Shown here one piece after another: positions 56,775-64,000 of a stretch of DNA of 64,000 nt. The translations under genes were made by a program, and so were the position numbers. The stretch lies in the NCBI GenBank assembly GCA_027489065.1, contig JAIYAM010000014.1:1-64000 (forward strand), in the 5' to 3' direction. This DNA comes from Erythrobacteraceae bacterium (lineage in GTDB: Bacteria > Pseudomonadota > Alphaproteobacteria > Sphingomonadales > Sphingomonadaceae). Position 1 is the first letter of the stretch. The number at the start of each line of letters is the position of its first letter. The notes beneath the pieces are model-generated. The model was not told where the DNA came from. It made no database searches and saw only the letters and a list, made by a program, of their open reading frames with translations.

Positions 56775-58040
56775 TTGAAAATCGCAATATTCGGTTTGGG
56801 CTACGTCGGGTCCACTGCGGCGGGCTGCATCGCGAGCCAAGGCCACACGATCATCGGCGTTGACGTGAGCGAGGCGAAGGTTGCGTCCCTGAACGAAGGC
56901 CGCGCTCCAGTCTACGAGCCCGGCCTCGACGACCTGATCGCCGCTGCTCATGGCGACGGGCGGATCAAGGCCGTCAGCCGCCTCACTGACGAGCTCGACG
57001 ACTGCGACATCGCGATCGTCTGCGTCGGGACTCCCTCAGGTGTCGATGGGGCGCACAACATGAGCTACATCGCGCAGGTCACCCGCGCGATCGCCGCCGC
57101 GATCAAGCCCGACCGCGTTGCGCCCCTCACCCTTGTCTACCGGTCGACGATGCGCCCGGGCTCATGCGAGAACATCATCTGGCCGATCATCCAGAGCCAC
57201 CTAGGCGCTGCTGCCGAAACGGCGATCGAGCTGGTCTACAACCCCGAGTTCCTGCGCGAAGCCTCGGCGATCGACGACTTCTTCCATCCCCCCAAGATCG
57301 TGATCGGCACGCTCGGCGGGCAGCCCTCGGCAAACATGGCGAAGCTCAACGAAGGCATTGAAGCGCCCGTCTTTGAAGTCGGCCTGCGCGAAGCGGAAAT
57401 CACCAAGTTCGTCGACAATTCGTGGCACGCGGTCAAGGTCGCCTTCGCCAACGAGATCGGGCGCATCTGCCAGAACCTCGACATTTCCGCCGCTCAGGTC
57501 CACGCCATCTTCAAGAGCGACACCAAGCTGAACCTTTCGGCCTATTACACCCGGCCCGGGGGGGCCTTCGGGGGGTCGTGCCTGCCCAAGGACGTGCGCG
57601 CGCTCCAGTACATTGCCGCCGACACCGGGTCGGCAACGCACCTCGTGGATGCGCTGATCCGCTCGAACGAGGCGCACAAGCACCACCAGTTCCTGCATGC
57701 GACCCATGGGCTCGAGCCGGGGGCCAAGGTGCTGTTGGTCGGCCTCGCCTTCAAGCTCGAGACGGACGACCTCAGGGAAAGCCCGGCAGTCGACATGGCG
57801 CGCAAGCTGCTCGAGGCAGGCTACGATCTCGACATCTACGACCCGAAGGTCGCGCCCGACAGCCTCGTCGGGCAAAACCTCGGCTACGCCTATTCGGTGC
57901 TGCCACGCATCGACGGGCTGATGGTGACCAAGAGCGTCGCCGAGAGCCGTACCTACGCCAGGATCATCGCGAGCAACCGGCTGATTGACACGATCGCGGT
58001 AGACCGCGCGCTGGTCGTCGACACCAGCGCCATCGCGTGA
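56775..58040 (+). CDS. GDP-mannose 6-dehydrogenase-like nucleotide-sugar dehydrogenase
   Basis: A 421-aa UDP-glucose/GDP-mannose dehydrogenase family enzyme: LKIAIFGLGYVGSTAAGCIA start, ELVYNPEFLREASAIDDFF and the catalytic Cys in GGAFGGSCLPKDVRAL (about residue 268). The AFGGSCLPKD motif and the absence of a UDP-glucose-specific loop suggest the AlgD/GDP-mannose type, giving GDP-mannuronate. The TTG at 56775 begins right at the Rossmann strand, with GGGGA upstream; an in-frame ATG at 56721 would add 18 residues. Followed by a coupled glycosyltransferase. Confidence 0.85.
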   Translation: MKIAIFGLGYVGSTAAGCIASQGHTIIGVDVSEAKVASLNEGRAPVYEPGLDDLIAAAHGDGRIKAVSRLTDELDDCDIAIVCVGTPSGVDGAHNMSYIAQVTRAIAAAIKPDRVAPLTLVYRSTMRPGSCENIIWPIIQSHLGAAAETAIELVYNPEFLREASAIDDFFHPPKIVIGTLGGQPSANMAKLNEGIEAPVFEVGLREAEITKFVDNSWHAVKVAFANEIGRICQNLDISAAQVHAIFKSDTKLNLSAYYTRPGGAFGGSCLPKDVRALQYIAADTGSATHLVDALIRSNEAHKHHQFLHATHGLEPGAKVLLVGLAFKLETDDLRESPAVDMARKLLEAGYDLDIYDPKVAPDSLVGQNLGYAYSVLPRIDGLMVTKSVAESRTYARIIASNRLIDTIAVDRALVVDTSAIA

Positions 58041-59305
58041 CCGGCCCGGCACCCCTCAGCACCTCGGCGACCACCAGCGCCGAGGAAGGCATCCCGGCGA
58101 TCATCCCGGGCGAGCCGCTCAAGGGGCGGCATGTGCTGATCGTCGTCGAGAACCTGCCGCTGCCCTTCGACCGGCGCGTTTGGCAGGAGGCCCGCACCCT
58201 CAAGGCCGCCGGTGCGCATGTCTCGATCATCTGCCCGACCGGGAAGGGCTACGAACAGCGCTTCGAGGTGATCGAAGGGATCGAAATCCACCGTCACTCG
58301 CTCCCGCTCGAGGCGAAAGGTCCGCTCGGCTTCGTCGTTGAATACGGCGCGGCGCTGTTCTGGGAGACGGTGCTGGCGTGGAAGATCCACCTGAAGCGCC
58401 GGATCGACGTGATTCAGGGCTGCAATCCGCCCGACCTGATCGTGCTCGTCGCCTTGCCTTTCAAGCTGCTCGGCACGCGCTACATCTTCGATCACCACGA
58501 CATCAATCCTGAGCTCTACGAGGCCAAGTTCGGCAAGCGAGGCTTCTTCTGGTGGCTGATGGTGGCTCTAGAGCGCATGACCTACATGTTCGCGGACGTC
58601 TCGATCGCCACCAACCACTCCTACCGCAAGATCGCCATCGAGCGCGGCCGCATGAACCCCGACCGCGTGCACGTTGTGCGCTCTGGCCCGGATCTGTCCC
58701 GGCTGAAGCTCGTGCCGCCGGTGCCGCGGTGGAAGAACGGGCGCGCGCACATGGTCGGCTATGTCGGAGTGATGGGCGCACAGGAGGGGATCGACCTCTT
58801 GATTGATGCGGCCGATCACATCGTGCGGACGGTTGGCCGCAACGATATCCAGTTCGTGCTGGTGGGAGGCGGTCCCGCTCTGGACGAGCTCAAGGCGCTA
58901 ACCGCCAAGCGCGGGCTCGACGACCACATCACCTTCGCGGGGCGCGCGCCCGACGCGGAGCTGTTCGAGGTGCTCTCGACAATGGACCTCGGGGTCAATC
59001 CCGACAGGGTCAATGCGATGAACGACAAGTCGACCATGAACAAGGTCATGGAGTACATGAGCCTCGGCAAGGCGATGGTGCAGTTCGACGTGACGGAGGG
59101 TCGTTATTCGGCACAAGAGGCCTCGCTCTATGCCCGGCCCAACGACCCCATCGACCTTGCAGAGAAGATTGTCGCGCTGATCGACGATCCCGAGGCGCGC
59201 GAGCGGATGGGCGCCTTCGGACGCCAACGGGTCGTCAACGAGCTTAACTGGCAGCACCAGATCGCCACGCTGCTTGCCGCCTACCGGCAGGCGCTGTCGA
59301 TCTGA
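58037..59305 (+). CDS. Family-4-type glycosyltransferase
   Basis: A 422-aa GT-B glycosyltransferase: VENLPLPFDRRVWQEARTLKAAGAHV start, DHHDINPELYEAKFG, and donor-site MNKVMEYMSLGKAMVQFD. It is of the WcaL/Cap-like exopolysaccharide kind. Start GTG at 58037 overlaps the upstream stop (GTGA). Likely transfers the sugar made by the neighbouring dehydrogenases. Confidence 0.85.
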   Translation: MTGPAPLSTSATTSAEEGIPAIIPGEPLKGRHVLIVVENLPLPFDRRVWQEARTLKAAGAHVSIICPTGKGYEQRFEVIEGIEIHRHSLPLEAKGPLGFVVEYGAALFWETVLAWKIHLKRRIDVIQGCNPPDLIVLVALPFKLLGTRYIFDHHDINPELYEAKFGKRGFFWWLMVALERMTYMFADVSIATNHSYRKIAIERGRMNPDRVHVVRSGPDLSRLKLVPPVPRWKNGRAHMVGYVGVMGAQEGIDLLIDAADHIVRTVGRNDIQFVLVGGGPALDELKALTAKRGLDDHITFAGRAPDAELFEVLSTMDLGVNPDRVNAMNDKSTMNKVMEYMSLGKAMVQFDVTEGRYSAQEASLYARPNDPIDLAEKIVALIDDPEARERMGAFGRQRVVNELNWQHQIATLLAAYRQALSI

Positions 59306-59419
59306 GGAGTCTCAGCCGGATGGCACCACATCTCCAAATGGTGAAAGCTCCGGCAAGCCTAACGCGATTTTAAGGCCTTGGCGGGCAGGGTTCCGGCTGA
59401 ACACCGGGACCATGCAGCC

Positions 59420-60724
59420 ATGAACGCTCCTTTCGACGCCACCTCGGTCCTCGGCCGCAAAGCCGTAGGCCTGCCCTTGCCCGACCACCAGGTCGCGGTG
59501 ATCGGGCTTGGCTATATCGGTCTGCCCACCGCAGCGCTGCTCGCCAGCTACGGCTGGAGCGTGTGCGGCGTCGATGTCTCGCAAGCCGTGGTCGACACGG
59601 TGAACGCCGGGGGCGTGCACATCGAGGAGCGCGATCTCGACGCGCTGGTCCGCGAAGCGATCGCTGCCCAGACGCTGGTCGCGTCCTGCGAGGTGCCGAC
59701 CGCGAGTTTCTACATGATCGCCGTGCCGACCCCTCTCGGCCCCGACAACACGCCCGACATCTCCTATGTCGAAGCCGCCGCGCGCGCGATTGCGCCCAAG
59801 ATTCTGCCGGGCGCCTGCGTGATCGTCGAGAGCACCTCGCCGGTCGGCACCACCGAGCGCGTCGCCGCGATCATCGCCGAGGCGCGTCCCGATCTGGTCG
59901 TGCCGCGCGACGGCGGCGACGAGGAGGCGGACATAGCGCTCGCCTATTGCCCGGAACGCGTGCTGCCGGGGCGGATCGTCAATGAATTGGTCCACAACGA
60001 CCGCGTGATCGGCGGCGTCACTCCGGCCTGCGCCGAGCGCGCTGCGGTGCTCTACACCAGCTTCGTCAAGGGCGACTGCCTCTACACCACCGCGCGGGTT
60101 GCCGAGACCGTCAAGCTGGTCGAGAACTCGTTCCGCGACGTCAACATCGCCTTCGCCAATGAACTGTCGATGATCGCCGATACCATCGGTGTCGACGTGT
60201 GGGACGTGATCCGCCTCGCCAACCGCCACCCGCGCGTCAACATCCTCCAGCCGGGCCCGGGCGTGGGCGGACATTGCATCGCGGTCGATCCGTGGTTCCT
60301 CGTTGCGGGGGCGCCGCAAGCCGCGCGGCTGGTGCGGACCGCGCGCGAGGTCAATGACCACAAGGCGCATTACACCGAAGGCCGGATCCGCGCGCTGCTG
60401 GAGGCGGCTCCGGAAGGCAAGGTCGCGCTGCTCGGCCTCGCCTTCAAGCCCGACATCGACGACTTCCGCGAGAGCCCGGCGCTCGAGATCGCGCAAGGCC
60501 TGGCCCGCACTCACGGGAAACGCATCCTGGCGGTGGAGCCCTTCACCGACGAACTGCCCAAGGCACTGGCCGGCACGGGCGCGCAGCTGGTGACGCTTGA
60601 CGCGGGCCTGCGCCAAGCGGAGATTGTGGTCGTGCTCGTCGATCACACCGCGTTCCGGCATCTTGGCCCGCAGGACCTTGCGGGCAAGCTCGTGTTCGAC
60701 ACGCGGGGCATGCTGCGCCGATGA
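59420..60724 (+). CDS. wecC: UDP-N-acetyl-D-mannosamine dehydrogenase
   Basis: A 434-aa dehydrogenase of the WecC type: VAVIGLGYIGLPTAALLASYG, IVESTSPVGTTE, YCPERVLPGRIVNELV and catalytic Cys in GPGVGGHCIAVDPWF (about residue 284). It oxidises UDP-ManNAc to UDP-ManNAcA; wecB, which supplies UDP-ManNAc, follows with a four-base overlap. ATG at 59420. Confidence 0.9.
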   Translation: MNAPFDATSVLGRKAVGLPLPDHQVAVIGLGYIGLPTAALLASYGWSVCGVDVSQAVVDTVNAGGVHIEERDLDALVREAIAAQTLVASCEVPTASFYMIAVPTPLGPDNTPDISYVEAAARAIAPKILPGACVIVESTSPVGTTERVAAIIAEARPDLVVPRDGGDEEADIALAYCPERVLPGRIVNELVHNDRVIGGVTPACAERAAVLYTSFVKGDCLYTTARVAETVKLVENSFRDVNIAFANELSMIADTIGVDVWDVIRLANRHPRVNILQPGPGVGGHCIAVDPWFLVAGAPQAARLVRTAREVNDHKAHYTEGRIRALLEAAPEGKVALLGLAFKPDIDDFRESPALEIAQGLARTHGKRILAVEPFTDELPKALAGTGAQLVTLDAGLRQAEIVVVLVDHTAFRHLGPQDLAGKLVFDTRGMLRR

Positions 60725-61866
60725 CGTCCCAGAGCGGGCAGCCCCGCATCCTGGTGACCTTCGGCACCCGGCCCGAGGCGATCAAGATGTTCCCGGTGGT
60801 CGCCGCGCTGCGCGAAACCGGGCAGTGCGACGTGAAAGTCGTGGTCACGGCCCAACATCGCGAATTGCTCGACTCCGTGCTCGATCTAGCCGGGCTTAGA
60901 CCCGACCTAGACCTCGATTTGATGCTCCCAAACCAGTCCCTGGACGGCCTTACCGCCCGTATCTTGACCCGTTTCGGGGAAGCTCTCGACCATTTGCGTC
61001 CCGACAGGGTGCTGGTCCACGGCGACACGCTGACGACGATGGCGGCGTCCATGGCGTGCTATTTCCGGCGGATTCCCGTGGGTCACGTCGAGGCTGGCCT
61101 GCGCAGCGGTGACATCTACTCGCCCTGGCCCGAGGAGGTGAACCGCAAGGTCACCGGCGTCATCGCCGACCTCCATTTTGCACCCACCGAGACGTCTGCG
61201 GCGGCCTTACGTGCTGAAAACGTGCGTGAAAAATCCATACACGTCACCGGCAACACGGTCATCGATGCGCTGCTTTTTGCACGTGCGAAGATTGCCGCAG
61301 AGCCCTCGCTTGCCCCTGCCATCGCACCGCTCCGGGAGCGGTTCGCGGGCAAGAGGATCATTGCCGTCACTGCCCACCGGCGCGAGAATTTCGGTTCCGG
61401 CATGGCAGGAATTGCGCAGGCTCTTCAGGAGCTTGCATCAAGAGAAGATGTGGCGGTGATCTACCCGCTGCATCCCAATCCGAACGTGTCGGACGTGATG
61501 CGCCCGGCGCTCGGCGGCCATGACAACATCGCTCTCACCACCCCGTTGGATTATCTCGATTTCGTCGCGATGATGGAAGCGGCCGACATCGTGCTCACGG
61601 ATTCCGGCGGCATTCAGGAGGAAGCCCCGAGCCTCGGCAAACCGGTACTGGTGATGCGCGACACGACCGAGCGCCCCGAGGGGATCACGGCCGGAACGGC
61701 GCGGCTGGTGGGAACCGATCCTGCGGTAATCGTTCGAGAAGCCTCTCGGCTGCTGGACGACAGATCCGCCTATCTGACGATGGCACGCGCCCACAATCCC
61801 TATGGAGAAGGACACGCCGCCAGCCGCGTCGCCGCGCTCGCCGTCGAAGCAAGTCGCTCCCGTTGA
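60721..61866 (+). CDS. wecB: UDP-N-acetylglucosamine 2-epimerase
   Basis: A 381-aa non-hydrolysing epimerase giving UDP-ManNAc. Signatures: FGTRPEAIKMFPVVAAL, HVEAGLRSGD, TAHRRENFG and TDSGGIQEEAPSLGKPVLVMRDTTERPEG. ATG overlaps the wecC stop. With wecC it provides ManNAcA for the polymer. Confidence 0.94.
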   Translation: MTSQSGQPRILVTFGTRPEAIKMFPVVAALRETGQCDVKVVVTAQHRELLDSVLDLAGLRPDLDLDLMLPNQSLDGLTARILTRFGEALDHLRPDRVLVHGDTLTTMAASMACYFRRIPVGHVEAGLRSGDIYSPWPEEVNRKVTGVIADLHFAPTETSAAALRAENVREKSIHVTGNTVIDALLFARAKIAAEPSLAPAIAPLRERFAGKRIIAVTAHRRENFGSGMAGIAQALQELASREDVAVIYPLHPNPNVSDVMRPALGGHDNIALTTPLDYLDFVAMMEAADIVLTDSGGIQEEAPSLGKPVLVMRDTTERPEGITAGTARLVGTDPAVIVREASRLLDDRSAYLTMARAHNPYGEGHAASRVAALAVEASRSR

Positions 61867-61874
61867 AGGGCGCG

Positions 61875-62423
61875 CTAACCCAGTTCGCGTTGCACGACCG
61901 AGCGATATCGAATGGCAGATGCCAGCACTGTGGCGCTTAAGCCAATGTCAAAGACCCAATTGAGCTTCAACGGACCGTAAAGCAGCGCGTCCACCGAATG
62001 CAGCGACACAATCCTAAGCGAGAACAAAAGGATCATGCCGCCCGCACAGCCAAGTCCGACGATCACAGTGACGTTGCGCCGTCCTGCGATCCCCTGGCGG
62101 ATGGTGTAGAAGAGCCACGCGAACATCCCGGCCGACAGCAGGAACAGCGAGGCAAACAGGGGCGCTTGGACGGAGCGGCGGCTCTCGTAGGATTGCTGCT
62201 CGTAGAAGACAGCGCGCAGGTCTCCGCGGATCCAGTCTTCCACGCTGAACACGCGCAAGAGTGCCAGCCCCACGAACAACACTGCGACGAGCGCCCAGCC
62301 CCAGCGATGCCAGACGACCTGCCGCCGAATGACCGCTCGCGTTTGGGCAAGCATGGCAGCCGCCGCCACGGCGCAATACATGATTGCCGCAATGAGACTG
62401 AGCGCCGATGGTGCCGACCCCAT
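61875..62423 (-). CDS. Membrane protein of unknown function
   Basis: A 182-aa protein with about four or five membrane helices (LSLIAAIMYCAVAAAAML, WGWALVAVLFVGLALL, LFASLFLLSAGMFAWLFY, IVGLGCAGGMILLFSL and a C-terminal segment). No family recognised. The ATG at 62421-62423 is favoured; the frame continues upstream without membrane character. It converges on wecB and is divergent from the Wza-type gene, so it may be part of the envelope/glycan locus. Confidence 0.55.
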   Translation of the reverse strand: MGSAPSALSLIAAIMYCAVAAAAMLAQTRAVIRRQVVWHRWGWALVAVLFVGLALLRVFSVEDWIRGDLRAVFYEQQSYESRRSVQAPLFASLFLLSAGMFAWLFYTIRQGIAGRRNVTVIVGLGCAGGMILLFSLRIVSLHSVDALLYGPLKLNWVFDIGLSATVLASAIRYRSVVQRELG

Positions 62424-62743
62424 GTCTTGCTTGTCCCGCTTGTGAATGGCCTCGAGAGCCGAGGATCGACCCGCTGGCCGATGCCCGCCACTAAGGCAAA
62501 ATTTATCGCGCTGCAAAGCCGATGCAAGCCCTTTGCGAGGTGGATTCCTCGAGGGAGCCGGCTCCGAAACCCTAGTCTTGGCTAGTTTCGGTTGCGGCTC
62601 GGCCCAGCCATGACACGGACTGCCGCAGGTAAGCGGCCACGGGCTCCGCTCCCCTGCCCGACGTGGCAAATTAGGGTTTAATAATGTTGCGCTGCGAAAC
62701 CCCTGACGCTAAGCCTTCGAGGCTAGGCAGCGAGGGGAGAACA
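62424..62743. other. Intergenic region before the export genes
   Basis: A 320-base gap between the minus-strand membrane protein gene and the Wza-type gene. It holds no convincing coding sequence; a possible N-terminal extension of the membrane protein gene is unlikely. An AT-rich TTTAATAATG (62677-62686) may be a -10 for the export genes, but no clear -35 is paired with it. Confidence 0.4.
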
Positions 62744-63466
62744 ATGGCATTCATCGTACGCGGGATGGGCACGACGCTTGGGGTCGCAGCAGCGGTTTCG
62801 CTGTCAGGTTGCGCCTCGACTCCTGAGCCCATGATCGGCATGGCCGCAAGCCAGCCAACAACAAGTATGGGTCAGGACGGCTACACGATCGCACGTCCGA
62901 CCAGCTATGCGATTCGGCCAGCCGACGAGTTGTCGGTCGTCGTTTTCCGCGAGCCGGACCTCTCGCTTGAAAGCGTGAAGGTCGGGGTGGAAGGCAATGT
63001 TTCGCTGCCGATGGTCGGCTCAATCCCGGCGGCGGGCATGACTGCCAAGCAGTTCGAGCAGGACGTCACGCGCCGCCTTGCTGCAGCCGGGCTCAAGAAC
63101 CCGATCGTTAGCGTCAACATCGCTGAATATGCCTCACACCTTGTCACGGTCGAGGGCGCCGTGGACAAGCCGGGCGTCTACGCGTTTCAGCCCGGCGCAC
63201 GGCTTTCGACCGCAATCGCGCTCTCCGGCGGGGCAAAGCGCGTTGCCAACGATACCCAGCTGGCGGTGTTCCGCGAAACTCCGCAGGGCATCATGATCGC
63301 CAAGTTCGATTACGAGCAGGTTCAACAGGGGAAAATGCTGGACCCTGTGCTTGAGCCGGGCGACCGCGTCGTCATGGGTACCTCTGGCCTGTCCCAGTTC
63401 TGGGAAGACTTCCTCAAGGCCCTTCCCGCCTTTGGCATCTTCGCCTCAGCGGCCATTCGCAACTAA
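62744..63466 (+). CDS. Wza-type polysaccharide export lipoprotein
   Basis: A 240-aa outer-membrane polysaccharide export protein. Lipobox LSGC gives a lipidated N-terminus; the Poly_export domain (YAIRPADELSVVVFREPDLS to IPAAGMTAKQF) is followed by a SLBB domain (HLVTVEGAVDKPGVYAF). It is shorter than E. coli Wza and ends with a hydrophobic helix (LPAFGIFASAAI) that may cross the outer membrane. RBS AGGGGAGA. Confidence 0.93.
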   Translation: MAFIVRGMGTTLGVAAAVSLSGCASTPEPMIGMAASQPTTSMGQDGYTIARPTSYAIRPADELSVVVFREPDLSLESVKVGVEGNVSLPMVGSIPAAGMTAKQFEQDVTRRLAAAGLKNPIVSVNIAEYASHLVTVEGAVDKPGVYAFQPGARLSTAIALSGGAKRVANDTQLAVFRETPQGIMIAKFDYEQVQQGKMLDPVLEPGDRVVMGTSGLSQFWEDFLKALPAFGIFASAAIRN

Positions 63467-63469
63467 ATT

Positions 63470-64000
63470 ATGACCGAACGCCCCATCATGAACAGCCCTG
63501 AACCTGCAGGCCGTGGCACCTGGCTTGATGCCTATATGCCCGAGCAGCTGCCGTCGACGCAGCAAGCGGCCCCGCAGATGATCGACATCAACCTGGTGCG
63601 CGGTATTCTTTACCGTCAGCGCTGGCTGGTGGCGGGGGTGCTGTTCGCGGCGGTATCGCTCGGACTGATGGTCACTTTGCTGATGACCCCGCAGTACCTG
63701 GCGACCTCCAAGGTGAGCGTTAAGCCCTTCGCCGAAGAGGTGCTCGATGGTCAGAGCAAGATGGCGGTGCCAGCGAACCTCATCGACGAGTACATCGCTA
63801 CCATGGTGCAGCGGATCAAAAGCCGCCAGCTAGCGGAAGTGGTTGTCGAAGACCTGAAGCTCGACCAGCGCCAAGACCTGCTCGGCAAGGATGTCGACAA
63901 AGCGCGGGCTCCGGGACTCAATGATGAACAATGGCGTCAGTCAAAGCAGCAGATGGCTGTCACCGCGCTGACCCAGTCGCTTGCCGTCGCCAGCTCCCCG
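63470..64000 (+). CDS. Wzz/Wzc-type chain-length protein (start only)
   Basis: First 177 residues of a polysaccharide co-polymerase: a membrane helix (about 54-73, WLVAGVLFAAVSLGLMVTLL) follows a cytoplasmic N-terminus, then TPQYLATSKVSVKPF begins the Wzz periplasmic domain. The gene runs beyond the window, so whether a C-terminal tyrosine kinase is attached is not known. Starts 3 bases after the Wza-type stop; an in-frame ATG at 63488 is also possible. Confidence 0.85.
   Translation, partial: MTERPIMNSPEPAGRGTWLDAYMPEQLPSTQQAAPQMIDINLVRGILYRQRWLVAGVLFAAVSLGLMVTLLMTPQYLATSKVSVKPFAEEVLDGQSKMAVPANLIDEYIATMVQRIKSRQLAEVVVEDLKLDQRQDLLGKDVDKARAPGLNDEQWRQSKQQMAVTALTQSLAVASSP

Overview
The window is high-GC chromosomal DNA from an alphaproteobacterium, most likely order Sphingomonadales and family Erythrobacteraceae (Erythrobacter/Porphyrobacter-like). 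Support for this: the rpmH-rnpA-yidD-yidC-engB order, a UPF0262 gene upstream of dnaB, TonB-dependent receptor use, an ACR3-type ars operon, and a possible alphaproteobacterial stress (EcfG-type) promoter. No tRNA, rRNA, CRISPR array, transposase, integrase or prophage gene was recognised. The family placement is an inference from gene content.

Layout. 1-3.2 kb (minus strand): ribosome, RNase P and membrane-insertion genes rpmH, rnpA, yidD, yidC, engB. 3.2-15.6 kb: housekeeping and conserved genes (periplasmic ClpP-like protein, YifB/ComM ATPase, TonB-like protein, recQ, HxlR regulator, HAD phosphatase, rpmJ, galE, lipoprotein, M14 peptidase, cdd, degenerate GH25 protein, UPF0262). 15.8-21.2 kb: dnaB, then a four-gene unit of an atypical response regulator, a YaiO-like outer-membrane barrel, a membrane-anchored helical protein and a processive family-2 glycosyltransferase. 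21.2-27.5 kb: phospholipase D-like protein, then an Rrf2 regulator, YezD, a TonB receptor and a TauE/SafE permease that look like a sulfur-acquisition module, then an Amj-type lipid II flippase. 27.4-31.4 kb: chrA and arsR-arsI-arsC-acr3. 31.6-33.7 kb: a Thr/Gly-repeat secreted protein translationally coupled to an L,D-transpeptidase. 33.9-37.5 kb: rpoZ and two orphan ParA ATPases flanking a DUF3667 membrane protein. 37.7-44.9 kb: ftsH, and a TetR-controlled tripartite ABC exporter. 44.8-46.4 kb: MaoC hydratase and CoA-transferase.

46.5-64 kb is an exopolysaccharide/surface-glycan locus. It holds a methyltransferase, two family-4 glycosyltransferases, a sugar epimerase, a complete-looking GDP-D-glycero-alpha-D-manno-heptose route (with a fused HddC-GmhB enzyme), PAPS-forming cysD/cysNC/cysQ, two nucleotide-sugar dehydrogenases, wecB, a Wza-type export lipoprotein and the start of a Wzz-type chain-length protein. 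Together they suggest a polymer containing heptose and uronic acids, possibly sulfated; no sulfotransferase is visible inside the window.

Best candidates for something undescribed: the response regulator/YaiO/helical protein/glycosyltransferase unit (17.57-21.20 kb), whose regulator has Glu in place of the phospho-accepting Asp; and the ParA-DUF3667-ParA block (34.3-37.1 kb), preceded by 11-bp tandem repeats.
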